Counted from the first letter of the stretch, positions 28,276-38,800 are shown. The stretch: 64,000 nt of DNA from Planctomycetota bacterium (GCA_029259775.1 JAJDEN010000015.1:124001-188000); one strand, 5' to 3'. The notes: generated from the sequence alone by a model not told the origin. A program made the numbers and translations.

Positions 28276-29268
28276 TTGGCCAAGCACCGCACGTTCCCGC
28301 TTCAGCGTCTGCGCCGCGCCCGCGTGTTCCAGTACGTGCTGGTCACGATTGCCTTGAGCGCCGTCCGGATCCTTGGGGCGCTGCCAGCGCGTTGGGTCCT
28401 GCGGTGCGCGGACGCGTCCGCCCTCTTCGTCGCGCTCGTCAACACGCGCGCCAGGCGCATCGCCTACGAGAACCTGGGCGTGGTCTTCGGCGCAGACTTC
28501 CCGCGCGCCGAGCGTCGGCGGATCTTCCACGGGACGTACCGCAACCTGCTTCGCTCGGCCCTGATCCTGGCTCATGTGCAGCCCTTGACCGAGGCGAAGT
28601 GGCGTCGCTGGGTGGACATGCCTGAAGGCATCGAGGACGAGCCCCGCTTTGCTCGCCTGGTCAAGGAGGGCGGCTTGATCGTCTCCGGCCACCTCGGCAA
28701 TTGGGAGCTGCTGCTCGGCATGCGTGTCGCCTTCCAGCGCATGCCAAAGACCGTCTTCCTGGCCGAGGCCATCCCGCACGAGATCATCAACGCCGCGCTG
28801 ATGCGTCTGCGCAGCCACGCCGACCTCCTCACGGCACTGCGGCGCGGGGGCGCGCGGATGGTCGCGCGTGTCGTGAGCGAGGCGGGCATCGCGGGCCTGC
28901 TGATCGATCGCAACGTACGCAAGTCCCAGGGCGGCATCTACGTGCCCTTCCTCGGGCTGGAGGCACGCACGACCCCGTTGGCCGCCTGGGCCGCGCTCCG
29001 CTATGACAAGCCGATCCACACCCTCACGTGCCTGCCCACGCCCGACGGGCGCTACCGGATCGAGGCCGGCGACGACGTCACGCTCGGGATCGAGGACGTG
29101 CCGGAGGCGCAGCGCCAGTACGAGATCATGCGCCGGCTCAACCACGTGCTCGGGGAACAGATCCGACGCGATCCGACGATCTGGCAGTGGCGTCTCAAGC
29201 GCTGGAAGAGCCGTCCGACGGAGGCGTGTGGTCGCTATCCGCGCTACAGCGAGCACGATCCGGACTGA
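28276..29268 (+). CDS. LpxL/HtrB-family lysophospholipid acyltransferase
   Basis: 330 residues from a TTG start, 4 bp after the previous stop. The family motif is intact: SGHLGNWELLLG near residues 136-146, with catalytic His and Glu as HxxxxE. It is followed by LLIDRNVRKSQGGIYVPFLG, the usual substrate-pocket block. A hydrophobic N-terminal helix (QYVLVTIALSAVRILGAL) anchors it to the inner membrane. It should transfer a secondary acyl chain to a lipid A precursor or a related glycolipid. That suggests a Gram-negative type envelope. It pairs with the following paralog, separated by 24 bp. Confidence 0.87.
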   Translation: MAKHRTFPLQRLRRARVFQYVLVTIALSAVRILGALPARWVLRCADASALFVALVNTRARRIAYENLGVVFGADFPRAERRRIFHGTYRNLLRSALILAHVQPLTEAKWRRWVDMPEGIEDEPRFARLVKEGGLIVSGHLGNWELLLGMRVAFQRMPKTVFLAEAIPHEIINAALMRLRSHADLLTALRRGGARMVARVVSEAGIAGLLIDRNVRKSQGGIYVPFLGLEARTTPLAAWAALRYDKPIHTLTCLPTPDGRYRIEAGDDVTLGIEDVPEAQRQYEIMRRLNHVLGEQIRRDPTIWQWRLKRWKSRPTEACGRYPRYSEHDPD

Positions 29269-29292
29269 AGGCCCCCCTGTAGACTCCGTCGG

Positions 29293-30357
29293 ATGCATCA
29301 GCCGCATGTCGTCCAGTCCTCGGCGCTCTACCTCGAGCGACTCGAAGTCATCGAGAAGCCGAGCCGCCGTCACGGGCGCCTGCGAGGGACGACCGTCAAG
29401 CGCTGGATGACGCGCTTCCTGGTCTTGCTTGCTCGACGCTCGCCGCGGGTCGTGACCGTCGCCGTCCTGCGCTTCATCGCTGCCGTTCTCCAGGTCGGGG
29501 CCGCCCTGCCGGGCAACCAGCTACTGGTCTCCTGCCGCGCCCTGGCCGAGTTGGCCCGGCGCCGGAGCGTGACGCATCACCCGCGCGGCATGTACCGCGC
29601 CTGGGTGGATGGCGTGCGGCGCATGTTCGAGTGCGCCGCCGGGGTCGCCGCCGGCTGCGCGGACGAGGAGGCGAGCCGCATCGACGTGCCCGACGCGGAG
29701 GTGCTCGCCGCCCTGGCGAAGCAGCACGGCGGCTGCATCATCTGCGTGCCGCACAACACCGGCGCCGTGTTCTCTTCGCTCAAGCTCAGCCGGTTGCTGC
29801 CGACCGTGCTGCTCGCGAAGAATCCACCCTCGATCGAGCGCACCCGCATGGCTCTGGGCGTGTACGAGGCGCTTGGCGTGAAGGTCCTGATGGTGCGCGG
29901 CGGAAACCCCTTCGAGCTCGCCCGCTCCTGCCTGCGGGCCCTGCGCGCGGGCAAGATCCTGGTGGCGACGACGGACCGGATCCACCGCGCCGAGAACCGC
30001 GTCCTCGTGCCGTTCCTCGGCGGCGTCGCGAGCCTGGCACCGTGGCCCGCGCGCATCGCCGCAAAGGCGGGCGTGCCGATCGTGCCCGCCTACGTGCATG
30101 CGGAGCGTCGCGGCATCCGTGTGGCCTGGGGCGCGCCGCTTGTGAGCAGCGACCCGGACGTGCTGATGCGGCACTACGCCGCGCACCTCGAGGCGTCGGT
30201 CGTCGAGGATCCGGCGTCGTGGAGCTTCCTCGCCGACCGTCGCTGGCGCTGGGTCCTGCAGGACGCTGTGGCTCGCAACCAGGCGTCCTCGGGCGGCCTG
30301 CTCCGGCCCGGCCGTCCGCCGAAGGAGATTCCCGCCGGCAGGCCCCTGCCGCGCTAG
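29293..30357 (+). CDS. LpxL-like acyltransferase paralog with altered active site
   Basis: 354 residues. The fold-specific blocks of the LpxL family are visible: VPHNTGAVFSSLKL where H-x-G-N-W-E is expected, then VLMVRGGNPFELARSCLRAL and ILVATTDRIHRAENRVLVPFLGG. The His of the HxxxxE pair is kept, but the Glu position is Val/Phe (PHNTGAVFS), so classical catalysis may be lost or use another residue. It could serve a different acceptor or be a regulatory partner of the gene just upstream. Its stop lies in a CTAG shared with the stop of the convergent oxidoreductase gene. Confidence 0.78.
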   Translation: MHQPHVVQSSALYLERLEVIEKPSRRHGRLRGTTVKRWMTRFLVLLARRSPRVVTVAVLRFIAAVLQVGAALPGNQLLVSCRALAELARRRSVTHHPRGMYRAWVDGVRRMFECAAGVAAGCADEEASRIDVPDAEVLAALAKQHGGCIICVPHNTGAVFSSLKLSRLLPTVLLAKNPPSIERTRMALGVYEALGVKVLMVRGGNPFELARSCLRALRAGKILVATTDRIHRAENRVLVPFLGGVASLAPWPARIAAKAGVPIVPAYVHAERRGIRVAWGAPLVSSDPDVLMRHYAAHLEASVVEDPASWSFLADRRWRWVLQDAVARNQASSGGLLRPGRPPKEIPAGRPLPR

Positions 30358-31835
30358 GTCGTGTCGGGTGACCACGGCGGCGGCAGCAGGCGTCGGCGTC
30401 CGTCGTGGGACAGGGCGACGTCCGTCCCGGTCGCGTCGAAGTCCTTGTCCCAGAGCTTGCACGTCACCTGCTTGTGCATCTGATCGAGGCCCTCGCAGTA
30501 GTTCGTGAACACGCAGCGCCGGACCTCGTCGCCGCGGCCGAGGCGTACCTTGCGGAACCAGTCGGGGTCCGCCAGCGCCTGACGCGCGCTGCCTACGATG
30601 TCGGCTGCGCCGCGGGCGAGGATCGCCTCGGCCTGCTCGAACGTGCAGATGCCGCCGGCCGTCACGATCGGTGTGGCGTGCCCCGCCGCGCGCAAGGCGG
30701 CGCGGATGCTCGCGGCCAAGGCCACGTTGCGGCCGAAGGGGCCGGCTTCGTCGATGCGCACCGTGGGCATGCACTCGTGACCGGATGGTCCGGTGTAGGG
30801 GTAGACCGCGTGCCCCACGCGCGGCTGCTTCGCGTCGTCGAACTTGCCGCCCTTGGAGACCGACAGGAAGTCGAGGCCTGCACCAGCGAAGCGTTCCGCG
30901 TACCAGACGGCGTCGTCGATGCGGCTGCCGCCCTCGATGACCTCGTCGCCCAGGAAGCGCGTGCCGACGCAGTAGCCGTCGCCCACGCGCTCGCGCACCG
31001 CCTCGATCACCTCCAGCGCAAGCCGTACGCGGCCTTCACGCGAGCCGCCGTAGCCGTCCTCGCGCATGTTGGTGCGACTGAGGAAGGACGCCATCGTGTA
31101 CGCGTGCGCGAAGTGAAGCTCTACGCCGTCGAAGCCGGCACGGCGCGCGCGATCGGCCGCGTCGGCGAAGAGTCGTGGCAGCACGCGCGGCAGCTCCTCG
31201 ACGTGGGGAAGGTGCGTGTCGTTCACGCCCTCCCGGTAGCCATACTCGAGATCGCGCAGCTCGCGTTCGGTCAGGGTGGCGGACCAGGCATCGATGCCCG
31301 CGGGGGCCAGCCACGCACGCAGCACCTCGTCGGGCGCATCGAGCCAGCGGTCGTCCTCCGTGAATGCGGTCAGGCGCTCGCGGTGTTCGGGCCCAGGCTG
31401 CCAGTAGCGCTCGAAGAACGTCCGTGGCTCGGGACGTCGACGCACGCTGAGAAAGTCGATGATCTGGATGAGGAAGCGCGTGTGCCCGGCACTCTCGTCC
31501 CGGACGCGCTGGACGAGCGTCTCGAGGCCGGGCAGGAAGCGGTCGTGGGAGATCCGCATCAGGGGCCCGCTGGCGATGTCGCGGATCCCCGTCGCCTCGG
31601 CGACCAGCACGCCGGGCCGACCGCGCGCGAAGCGGCCGTACCAATCCAGGTTCTCGGCCGTCACGGTGCCGTCTTCATCCGCGCGCCAGGGCACCATCGC
31701 AGGCACCCAGGTGCGCTCACGGGCTTGGATCGGTCCGAGCTGAACGGGCGTGAAGAGCCGCGCCCCGGCGGCTTCCGCGGCCGTGGGCCAGCGGGCCTCG
31801 GGCAGCGGAACGGGCTTGCGCGGACGAGCGGTCAT
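30354..31835 (-). CDS. Old yellow enzyme-type NADH:flavin oxidoreductase
   Basis: 493 residues from ATG 31835. FMN-binding TIM barrel of the OYE family: RRAGFDGVELHFAHAYTMAS contains the substrate-binding region, then SRTNMREDGYGGSREGR, VGTRFLGDE, and the phosphate-binding end PIVTAGGICTFEQAEAIL with GAADIVGSARQALADPDW. It is longer at the C-terminus than simple OYEs, with CVFTNYC, 11 residues, C. This echoes the Fe-S ligand pattern of dienoyl-CoA-reductase-like members but lacks one Cys, so an intact 4Fe-4S cluster is doubtful. Substrate unknown. Divergent from the prolyl oligopeptidase gene by 61 bp. Confidence 0.88.
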   Translation of the reverse strand: MTARPRKPVPLPEARWPTAAEAAGARLFTPVQLGPIQARERTWVPAMVPWRADEDGTVTAENLDWYGRFARGRPGVLVAEATGIRDIASGPLMRISHDRFLPGLETLVQRVRDESAGHTRFLIQIIDFLSVRRRPEPRTFFERYWQPGPEHRERLTAFTEDDRWLDAPDEVLRAWLAPAGIDAWSATLTERELRDLEYGYREGVNDTHLPHVEELPRVLPRLFADAADRARRAGFDGVELHFAHAYTMASFLSRTNMREDGYGGSREGRVRLALEVIEAVRERVGDGYCVGTRFLGDEVIEGGSRIDDAVWYAERFAGAGLDFLSVSKGGKFDDAKQPRVGHAVYPYTGPSGHECMPTVRIDEAGPFGRNVALAASIRAALRAAGHATPIVTAGGICTFEQAEAILARGAADIVGSARQALADPDWFRKVRLGRGDEVRRCVFTNYCEGLDQMHKQVTCKLWDKDFDATGTDVALSHDGRRRLLPPPWSPDTT

Positions 31836-31896
31836 CGGGGGAGCGTACTCCGCACGCTCGTCGTATACGCTGCCACATTCCCCAGGAGTGCACTCG

Positions 31897-34032
31897 ATGA
31901 CCCGTCTCGGCCTTGCTTCGCTCGTCGCCGTCCTGCTCTGCGCGCTGCCCGCGCTGGCCAAGGACGCACCCGGGCCCGCCTACCCGGATACGCGGATGAC
32001 CCAGGATGTCGTGGAACTGCACGGCGAAACGATCCCCGATCCGTACCGCTGGCTCGAGCCCGACAAGACCGAGGAGGTCATTGCCTGGGACAACGCCCAG
32101 ATGGCCATCCTGCGGCGCCACCTGGATGCGAACCCGCGGCGCAAGGAGCTCAAGGCGCGCATGGACCGGGAGTTCGCCGGCGGCGGCATGCGCTCGCTGC
32201 CCACGTTCAAGGGGGCGTGGCGCTGGTACACGTACCGCCCCCAGGGCGCGAACCAGGCCGTGCTCTACCGGACGGACGTCGACGCCACAGGCGAGCCCGA
32301 GGTCGTCATCGATCCGAACACCTGGAGCGAGGAGGGCACCTCGGCCATGAAGGCCTGGGAGGTCTCACCCGACGGCCGCTACGTCGCGTACCGCCGTGAC
32401 GCGGAGGGTTCGGAGGACACGACGCTCTTCGTGCTCGACACCGAGACCGGCAAGGATCTGCCGGACCGGATCACGCGCACGAAGTTCTCGGGCATCACCT
32501 GGGATGCCTACGCCACGGGCTTTTTCTACAACCGCATGCCGGACCCAGACTCCGTCCCTGCGAAGCAGTCGCAGTACCACAGCCGCGTCTACTACCACCG
32601 CTTGGGCACGCTCGTGCTCGATGATCCGATGGTGTACGGCCAGGGCCGTCCGATGCTCGAGAACTGCTGGTCGTACCGCAGTTCGGACCAGAAGCACTTC
32701 TTCTTCGGTCGCGGCATGCCGTACAAGTCCGTCGAGACATTCGAGGCGACGTGGAAGGACGGCAAGCTCCAGATGCAGCCGCTCATCCAGAAGCTCGACG
32801 AGCGCACGTGGATCGACCGTGTCGGTGACACCTACATCATCGACACGGACCGCAACACCGGCAATCGCGAGATCTTCACGGCCGAGCGCACCGCCGAGGG
32901 CGCGATGGGGGCGTGGAAGCTCGTGGACGTGCCGCGTGGGAAGCGCGACGTCGTGAAAGCCGCGTGGGTTGTCGGCGGCAAGCATCTGCTCGTGCACGTG
33001 AAGGCCAACGTCGTGTCGCGTCTGTACGTGCGCCCGCTCGCCGGCGGCGCGATGCGGGAAGTCCAGCTGCCGGGCCCCGGCACGGTGGGGCGCGACATCT
33101 CCACACGCTTGGGCGACATGCGCATCTGGTTCTCGTTCCAGTCTTTCGCGCGTGCGAGCACGGTCTACCGCTGCGATCTCGCCAGCGAAGATCTCACCCT
33201 CGTCGCCGAGGAGACATTGCCGACGACGGTCGATCTCGACACGCTCGTCTCGACGCAGACCACCTACAAATCCAAGGACGGTACGGAGATCCCGATCTTC
33301 CTCCTGCATCGCAAGGACGTAAAGCTCGACGGCAGCGCGCCCACGGTGCTCTACGGCTACGGCGGCTTCCGCGTCGGCATGTACCCCTACTTCTCGCGCT
33401 CGCGTGCGCTCTGGGCGGAGCTCGGCGGCGTGTTCGCGGTGGCGTGCCTGCGCGGCGGCGACGAGTTCGGCGAGGACTGGCACCAGGCGGGCTGCCTCGC
33501 CAACAAGCAAAACGTCTACGATGACTTCATCGCCGGCGCGGACTGGCTCGTCTCCTCGGGCAAGGCCTCGCGCAAGAAGCTCGCAATCCAGGGCGGCAGC
33601 AACGGCGGCTTGCTCGTGGCTGTCTGCGTGAATCAGCGGCCGGACCTCTGCGGAGCCGCGATCTGCTCGGTCCCGCTGACCGACATGCTGCGCTACCACA
33701 AGTTCCAGTACGCGAAGTCCTGGACGAAGGAGTACGGCGATCCCGACAAGGCCGAGGAGTTCACCTGGATCCGGCCGTACTCGCCGTACCACAACGCGCC
33801 TGCCAACACGGCGTACCCGGCCGTGATGGTCACGGCGGGGCTCAAGGACGGCCGCGTGAACGCCTACCACGCACGGAAGATGGCGGCCGTCTGGCAGAAG
33901 GCGACGACGTCGGGGCGGCCGATCTTGCTGCGCATCGATCGCAAGGGTGGGCACAGTGCCGCCGGCCTCTCGCGAGCCCTCGAGACGGTTCTCGATGAGT
34001 GGTGCTTCCTGCTGAGCGAGCTCGGTGGCTGA
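31897..34032 (+). CDS. Prolyl oligopeptidase (S9A), secreted
   Basis: 711 residues, the normal size for family S9A. ATG 31897 has AGGAG 8-9 nt upstream and begins a signal peptide (LASLVAVLLCALPALAKD). The mature part starts PDTRMTQDVVELHGETIPDPYRWLE, the classic POP opening, followed by a seven-bladed propeller. The hydrolase domain has GGSNGG (Ser ~568), LKDGRVN (Asp ~650) and KGGHS (His ~685), so the triad is complete. It cleaves short peptides after proline, here outside the cytoplasm. The 3' end overlaps the GNAT gene by 8 bp. Confidence 0.95.
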   Translation: MTRLGLASLVAVLLCALPALAKDAPGPAYPDTRMTQDVVELHGETIPDPYRWLEPDKTEEVIAWDNAQMAILRRHLDANPRRKELKARMDREFAGGGMRSLPTFKGAWRWYTYRPQGANQAVLYRTDVDATGEPEVVIDPNTWSEEGTSAMKAWEVSPDGRYVAYRRDAEGSEDTTLFVLDTETGKDLPDRITRTKFSGITWDAYATGFFYNRMPDPDSVPAKQSQYHSRVYYHRLGTLVLDDPMVYGQGRPMLENCWSYRSSDQKHFFFGRGMPYKSVETFEATWKDGKLQMQPLIQKLDERTWIDRVGDTYIIDTDRNTGNREIFTAERTAEGAMGAWKLVDVPRGKRDVVKAAWVVGGKHLLVHVKANVVSRLYVRPLAGGAMREVQLPGPGTVGRDISTRLGDMRIWFSFQSFARASTVYRCDLASEDLTLVAEETLPTTVDLDTLVSTQTTYKSKDGTEIPIFLLHRKDVKLDGSAPTVLYGYGGFRVGMYPYFSRSRALWAELGGVFAVACLRGGDEFGEDWHQAGCLANKQNVYDDFIAGADWLVSSGKASRKKLAIQGGSNGGLLVAVCVNQRPDLCGAAICSVPLTDMLRYHKFQYAKSWTKEYGDPDKAEEFTWIRPYSPYHNAPANTAYPAVMVTAGLKDGRVNAYHARKMAAVWQKATTSGRPILLRIDRKGGHSAAGLSRALETVLDEWCFLLSELGG

Positions 34033-34813
34033 TCCCGCAGCCGCCTATCCGCTCTTTCACGACGCGACGCGGCTCGAAATCGAACGGTCGGGCGTCGGGG
34101 AACTCGAGCACCGTGATGGATGGCTGCAGATCACGACACCCGACGCGCCCGTCGTCTGGCGCAACATGGTGCACCACGCCGTCCTGAGCGACGATGAGGC
34201 CGACGCGCGGATCGACGAGATCATCGCGCACTACGCAGCCTTGGAGGTGCCGTTCCTCTGGCGCGTCACGCCGCTGTGCAGGCCGCTCGACCTGGGGGCG
34301 CGGCTGATGGCGCGCGGGTTCGGGCACTTCGAGACGCTCTGCTGCATGACCACGGATCCAGCCGACCATCCGGCGCCTGATCCTGACGGGCCCGTCGTCC
34401 AGGCGGTGGATGCGGCGTCCGCGGAGCGCTACATCCAGACCAGCGGTGATGCCTGGGGCATGCCGGAGGCGGCGCGGGAGCGCTTCCGGACGTTGCTTGC
34501 GCGCGAGCTGGACCAAACAGAGCGCAACGCGCTGCACTTCCTCGTGTTCGACGACGGCCAGCCGGCCGGCACGGGGTCCATGTCGCTCTTTCCGCGGTCG
34601 GTGCACTTCAGCGGCAGCGCGGTCCTCGACGGGTTTCGTGGACGCGGCCTCTACCGGGCCCTGATCCTGGAGCGCATGCGCGTCCTGCGGGCGATGGGGC
34701 GCAATCTTGTCAGCGTCCACGCGGTGAAGGACACGTCCGCCCCGATCCTCCGCCGGATGGGCTTCCGTGACGAGTTCGAGGTGGCTTCGTACGAGTACGC
34801 GGCCCGGGCATGA
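34025..34813 (+). CDS. GNAT family N-acetyltransferase
   Basis: 262 residues from a GTG at 34025 inside the end of the peptidase gene, giving coupled translation. The C-terminal half carries the acetyl-CoA loop: VLDGFRGRGLYRALILERM (R-G-x-G-L), then VHAVKDTSAPILRRMGFR, as in GNAT motifs A and B. The N-terminal ~120 residues look like a second, degenerate GNAT half with LGARLMARGFG, so this may be a tandem GNAT. Substrate unknown. Confidence 0.85.
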   Translation: MADPAAAYPLFHDATRLEIERSGVGELEHRDGWLQITTPDAPVVWRNMVHHAVLSDDEADARIDEIIAHYAALEVPFLWRVTPLCRPLDLGARLMARGFGHFETLCCMTTDPADHPAPDPDGPVVQAVDAASAERYIQTSGDAWGMPEAARERFRTLLARELDQTERNALHFLVFDDGQPAGTGSMSLFPRSVHFSGSAVLDGFRGRGLYRALILERMRVLRAMGRNLVSVHAVKDTSAPILRRMGFRDEFEVASYEYAARA

Positions 34814-34822
34814 GGACCGGGG

Positions 34823-34840
34823 GGGCCGTCAGCGCGGCCC
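34823..34840. terminator. Hairpin between convergent GNAT and prepilin genes
   Basis: GGGCCG (34823-34828) pairs with CGGCCC (34835-34840) around TCAGCG. It fills the 28-bp gap between the two convergent stops and could serve both transcripts. No T-tract. Confidence 0.45.
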
Positions 34841-34841
34841 G

Positions 34842-35846
34842 CTAGAGGTCGCGCGTGCGAGCGAGGACCGTGCTCGCGTGAACGCCGAGCACGTTCATGG
34901 CGGCTTGCGTCTCCACGACGACGTGGATCCAGACGCGACGCGCGCTCGACGTTCCAACGATCTTCACCTCGAGACCGCCGGGCGTCCAGTCGGCCGGGTC
35001 GTCGACGGTGTAGATGCTGCGGCGGTGGTACGCGCCCGCCGCTGTCGGCGACAGCTGGCAGTCCGCGTAGACCAGCCGTCCGCGATCGCTGAGGTCGAGG
35101 TCTTCCTCGATGCGGGGCGTCACGAGTGGCGTGGCCGACATCGTTCCGGTGGCGGACAGCGTGTAGAAGGCCCGCCCCGCGGCGCCGGAAGGATCCCAGG
35201 CGTGCTCGCAGCCAAAGCGGCGCGCCAGATCGGTCACGACGGCGCGCTGCTTGGCCTCATCGGGGATCGATGTGATCTGCGCCCAGTTCGGGAAACGCAC
35301 GCTGCGCCAGATGACGAGGTCGGTCGCCCGCCGACGGTTGTCGTCGATGACCAGCAGGCGATCCGTGCGCCGGGGGTAGATGCATACGAAGCGGTACATG
35401 TCGATGTGGCGGAGCGTCGCGCTGTTGCGATCGACCACGACGGGGGCTGCATCCGTCTCGACCGCGAACAGGAGAACGTTTCCTGTGCGCGGCTCGCCGG
35501 GCGCGTCCGGCGCGAGTTCGTCCGACTCCACGAGGATCGGAAGCCGTGCTCCGGGAATCACGGGGTCTCGGCTGAGATCCAGGGCCGCGAGATAGTCCTG
35601 GCCGATCGCGTCGCCTCCGAAGAGCCGTCGACTCTCTCCGATCTCGCCGAGGATCTCGTAGGTGACCTTCTCGCTGCGCTCGGTCGCGCGTCGCATGGCC
35701 TCGAACTGCTGTTCGGTCGTTCGGGCCGCCGCCATCGTGCGCTCGACGACGAGGGCCAGCAGCGTGAGCACCGCGAGGGTGATGGTCACCTCGACGAAGG
35801 TGAAGCCGGCGTGACGGCGAACTCGGTGGGCGCTAGCGGCGGACAT
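34842..35846 (-). CDS. Prepilin-like protein with N-terminal methylation motif
   Basis: 334 residues from ATG 35846. The N-terminus RRHAGFTFVEVTITLAVLTL is a class III prepilin leader: cleavage after Gly, Phe at +1, Glu at +5, and a hydrophobic helix. The rest is beta-rich with no further motif recognised. It resembles PulJ/GspJ-type minor pseudopilins in position and size. It overlaps the giant prepilin-like gene by 14 bp and is last in a three-gene set. No secretion ATPase, platform or peptidase gene is present in the window. Confidence 0.85.
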   Translation of the reverse strand: MSAASAHRVRRHAGFTFVEVTITLAVLTLLALVVERTMAAARTTEQQFEAMRRATERSEKVTYEILGEIGESRRLFGGDAIGQDYLAALDLSRDPVIPGARLPILVESDELAPDAPGEPRTGNVLLFAVETDAAPVVVDRNSATLRHIDMYRFVCIYPRRTDRLLVIDDNRRRATDLVIWRSVRFPNWAQITSIPDEAKQRAVVTDLARRFGCEHAWDPSGAAGRAFYTLSATGTMSATPLVTPRIEEDLDLSDRGRLVYADCQLSPTAAGAYHRRSIYTVDDPADWTPGGLEVKIVGTSSARRVWIHVVVETQAAMNVLGVHASTVLARTRDL

Positions 35847-38800
35847 GGATCGTCTCCTGATGCGTCGCGTAGTGCTGCCCTTCGCTCTTGCGGTAGGCCT
35901 CGATGCGGACCACGTACGTACCCTTCGGCACCTTGGCCGCGGGCGTGATCCACGTGAAGACCTCGTCCGCACCAGGCTTCTGGTCCGGGACCGAGTGCGC
36001 GGGGTCGGGACCGACGCCTGAGACCCAGCCGGGGGATCCCGCCTGCAAGGGTTGGTCGTCCAGCATGCTCAGCCATGTGGTGCCGCCGTCGTTCGAGTAC
36101 AGCGGGACGTACACGAGATCGGCCTCGTCACCGGCCCAATCGTCCGGGTAGGCCTCCGTGTACTTGCGGCCGTCCCAGCGTCTCCAGACGGCGCTCCACA
36201 CGACCTGGATCTCCTCCGGATCGTTGAGGTCCGAGATCAGGGTCGGGCTTCGGAGGGTGACGTGGGGCAGTTGACTCACGCGGCGGCCACCGGCCGCGAT
36301 GCCGGCACTCACGTAGCTGTGCAGGAGCGAGATCACGCTGTAGCGCGCGATGAACGCGGATCCCGCGGACGCCGTGCGATCGATGCCGTTGATCGCGAAC
36401 CAGGCGCTGCGTTGGTCGGCGCCGGGGCTCGTCAGCTTCATCAAGCCGCTGCCATGCACGCCGGCCTTGTCATGGTCGTAGTAGCGGTGCACGACCTCCG
36501 CGAGGAAGCGGGGGTAGCTGTCCGTGTAGCTGAAGGCTGGTCCCACACCGCCGCTTCCGCCCGTGGCCGGGTGGAACGGGCGGCTGATCGGCGTCGACGC
36601 GGGGACGGGGTAGTTGTAGTTGCTTCCGAGTTGCACGCCCTCGCCAACCAAGCGCCCATGTGTGCCGGCGAACTGATGGTGAAAGGTCGAGCCAGCCGTA
36701 CCCGTGTTGAAGAGGGTCGTCGAGCCCTCGGCGCCGGTGCGGGCGACGGCGTTGTGCATCACCGTGCCGCGCGGCTGCTGTTTGGTGGGGATCTCGTCCT
36801 TGCGGGCCAGCCGATAGAGAGCGGCCTGCGCGGCCTTGCCTCCCTTGGCCATGCCCTTGCGCGACTTCGCCTTGATCCCCGCCAGGTGATTGCCGGAGGC
36901 ACGCCACTGGGCGGCATAGGCGAGGTCGTCGGAGTTCTCGCCGAGCCAGGGCTTCGACCACCAGGCTCCGCCCTTGCGGATGCCCTCGTTCTTTCCCTGG
37001 GCGTACATCACGAACTTGCGGCTGCCGCGGATCGCCTTGGTTCCGGTGCCGCGCGTGATGGTGTTCTCAAACACGTCGCCCTTCCGACCGAAGGGGAGAC
37101 CATTCATCGGGATGCTGTTCGGGAAGCCGTTGGCCGCGTCGTAGCCGACGTCGCCACCGCAGGAGAGGTAGTAGTAGGAAAAACCTGTCAGTGTGGTCCA
37201 GAGGGCTTCGGTCTCGACGAGGCCGGTGCGCAGCCACTGCATCAGGCGCGGCGTGTCGTGGTCGGAGGCGCCCATCCAGCCATCGCGCAGACGGGCCGTG
37301 TCGAAGGCGAGCCACGAGCCGCGCTCGTCCTCGCCGCCGTTCGTGAAGTTGTCCCAGAACCAGTTGTAGCCGTTCGGCGCGGTGGTTCCGCGCCGATCCG
37401 TGTCCTCGTAGGGGCAGTGGCGCGGATCGCCGCGGAACTGGTAGCGCTCGCTGAACGGGACGTCGTGAATGTCGGCAAAGAGGTAGGTGTACGTCCGCGA
37501 CCTGTTCTGGGGCGCGCGTCGGACCGGCCACATCGATCCTGTGTCCACGTCGGTCCCGAGGCGCGTGTCGACGCTCAGCAGGAGGTCTTCCCTGTCGCCG
37601 TCGTTCATGCCGGGCGCCGACGCGAAGGCGCGGCGGAGTGAGGCCGTCGGCACCGTGATGCGCCAGCGCGCGGTGTTCTTGGGTACGTCTCCGTTGGTGG
37701 CGAGGTCGCGGCCGAAGCGATTCAGCGCGTCCACCGCCGCCGGCGTGGGGCACGGAACGTACTCGAGGTCGTAGAGTCGGCAGCGGGCCGGCAGGCCCTG
37801 CGAGCCGACGTGCGGAGTCTCCAGAGGCGTGCTGTGCAGCTCGAGCACCGTGCCCCGCGCCGCGTCGTAGCGCACGCGGTACCACATCTCGCCGCGCTCG
37901 TAGCCGGCGTCGCGCACGCCGTTGCCGTCGTTGTCCTGGAACGCCTCGGCCTCGTCGAACGTCTGGTCGCCGTCCAGATCCTTGAAGGGCTCGCCGTAGT
38001 TCGTCAGGTAGCGCTTCTCCGCGCCCTTCTTGCCGTAGTCCTTCGGGTCCCACGGCCGCCAGCCGCCCGGTAGGTCCTTCTTGTCGGCCGTTGGCTTGTC
38101 CCAGCGCCCGTTGCCGTTGTAGTCCCAGTAGGGCTCGGCGGCGTCCCAGCGTCCGTTGCCGTTCGCGTCCGTGAAGCTCTCCGCGGGTCGGTCGGCGTCG
38201 AACTCGCCATCGCCGTCGACGTCCGTGAGGGTCTCGGTGACGGTGCTCAGCGTGCCGTTGCCGTCGAGTTCCTGGTGGGGGTCCTGGGCGCCGTACACGC
38301 CGTCGCCGTCGATGTCGAAGAAGACCTCGGTCTTCTCCCGAACGCCGTTGCCGTTGCCATCGGCAAAGGCCTCGGGATAGGAGCGCGCCCGGTGCAGCGG
38401 AACGTAGGGGTCGTTCTTCCCGTCGCTGTCCGCATCGATCCCGCCGGGCAGGCACTCGATGACCAGCGACGGATCGACGGCGCCATTCGGCGCCGACGTG
38501 AAGTCCCCGGTCCCGATCACGACCGTGATGGGGAGCGCCGCCGTCCAGGTGCCGTCTCCGTTCCAGTCCTCGAAGCTCTCCGCCGCGTCCCAGGTCCCGT
38601 TGCGATTCGCGTCCTCGAACGGTTCTTCCTGCGACATCAGCACTTCCTGGCCGGCCGTACCGAGGAAGTCGGTCTTGAAGGCATGCACGCGGAACACGGG
38701 GGCCTTCGATGCGGCGTCGTCGCCGGGAACGCGCGTGCTCACCAGACGCTCGGGGTGGGTGACAGCGCGCCAGCCGGCGCGCGTCTCGGGGTCGGCCGCG

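Noticed and set aside
35846-35972. Longer N-terminus for the small prepilin-like gene
   Set aside because: The extension overlaps the giant prepilin-like gene and places an Arg/Ser-rich segment before a normal prepilin leader.
37890-38630. DNA-level tandem repeat array
   Set aside because: Similar DNA arises because many DxDxDG protein loops are encoded; units differ in length and are not exact DNA repeats.
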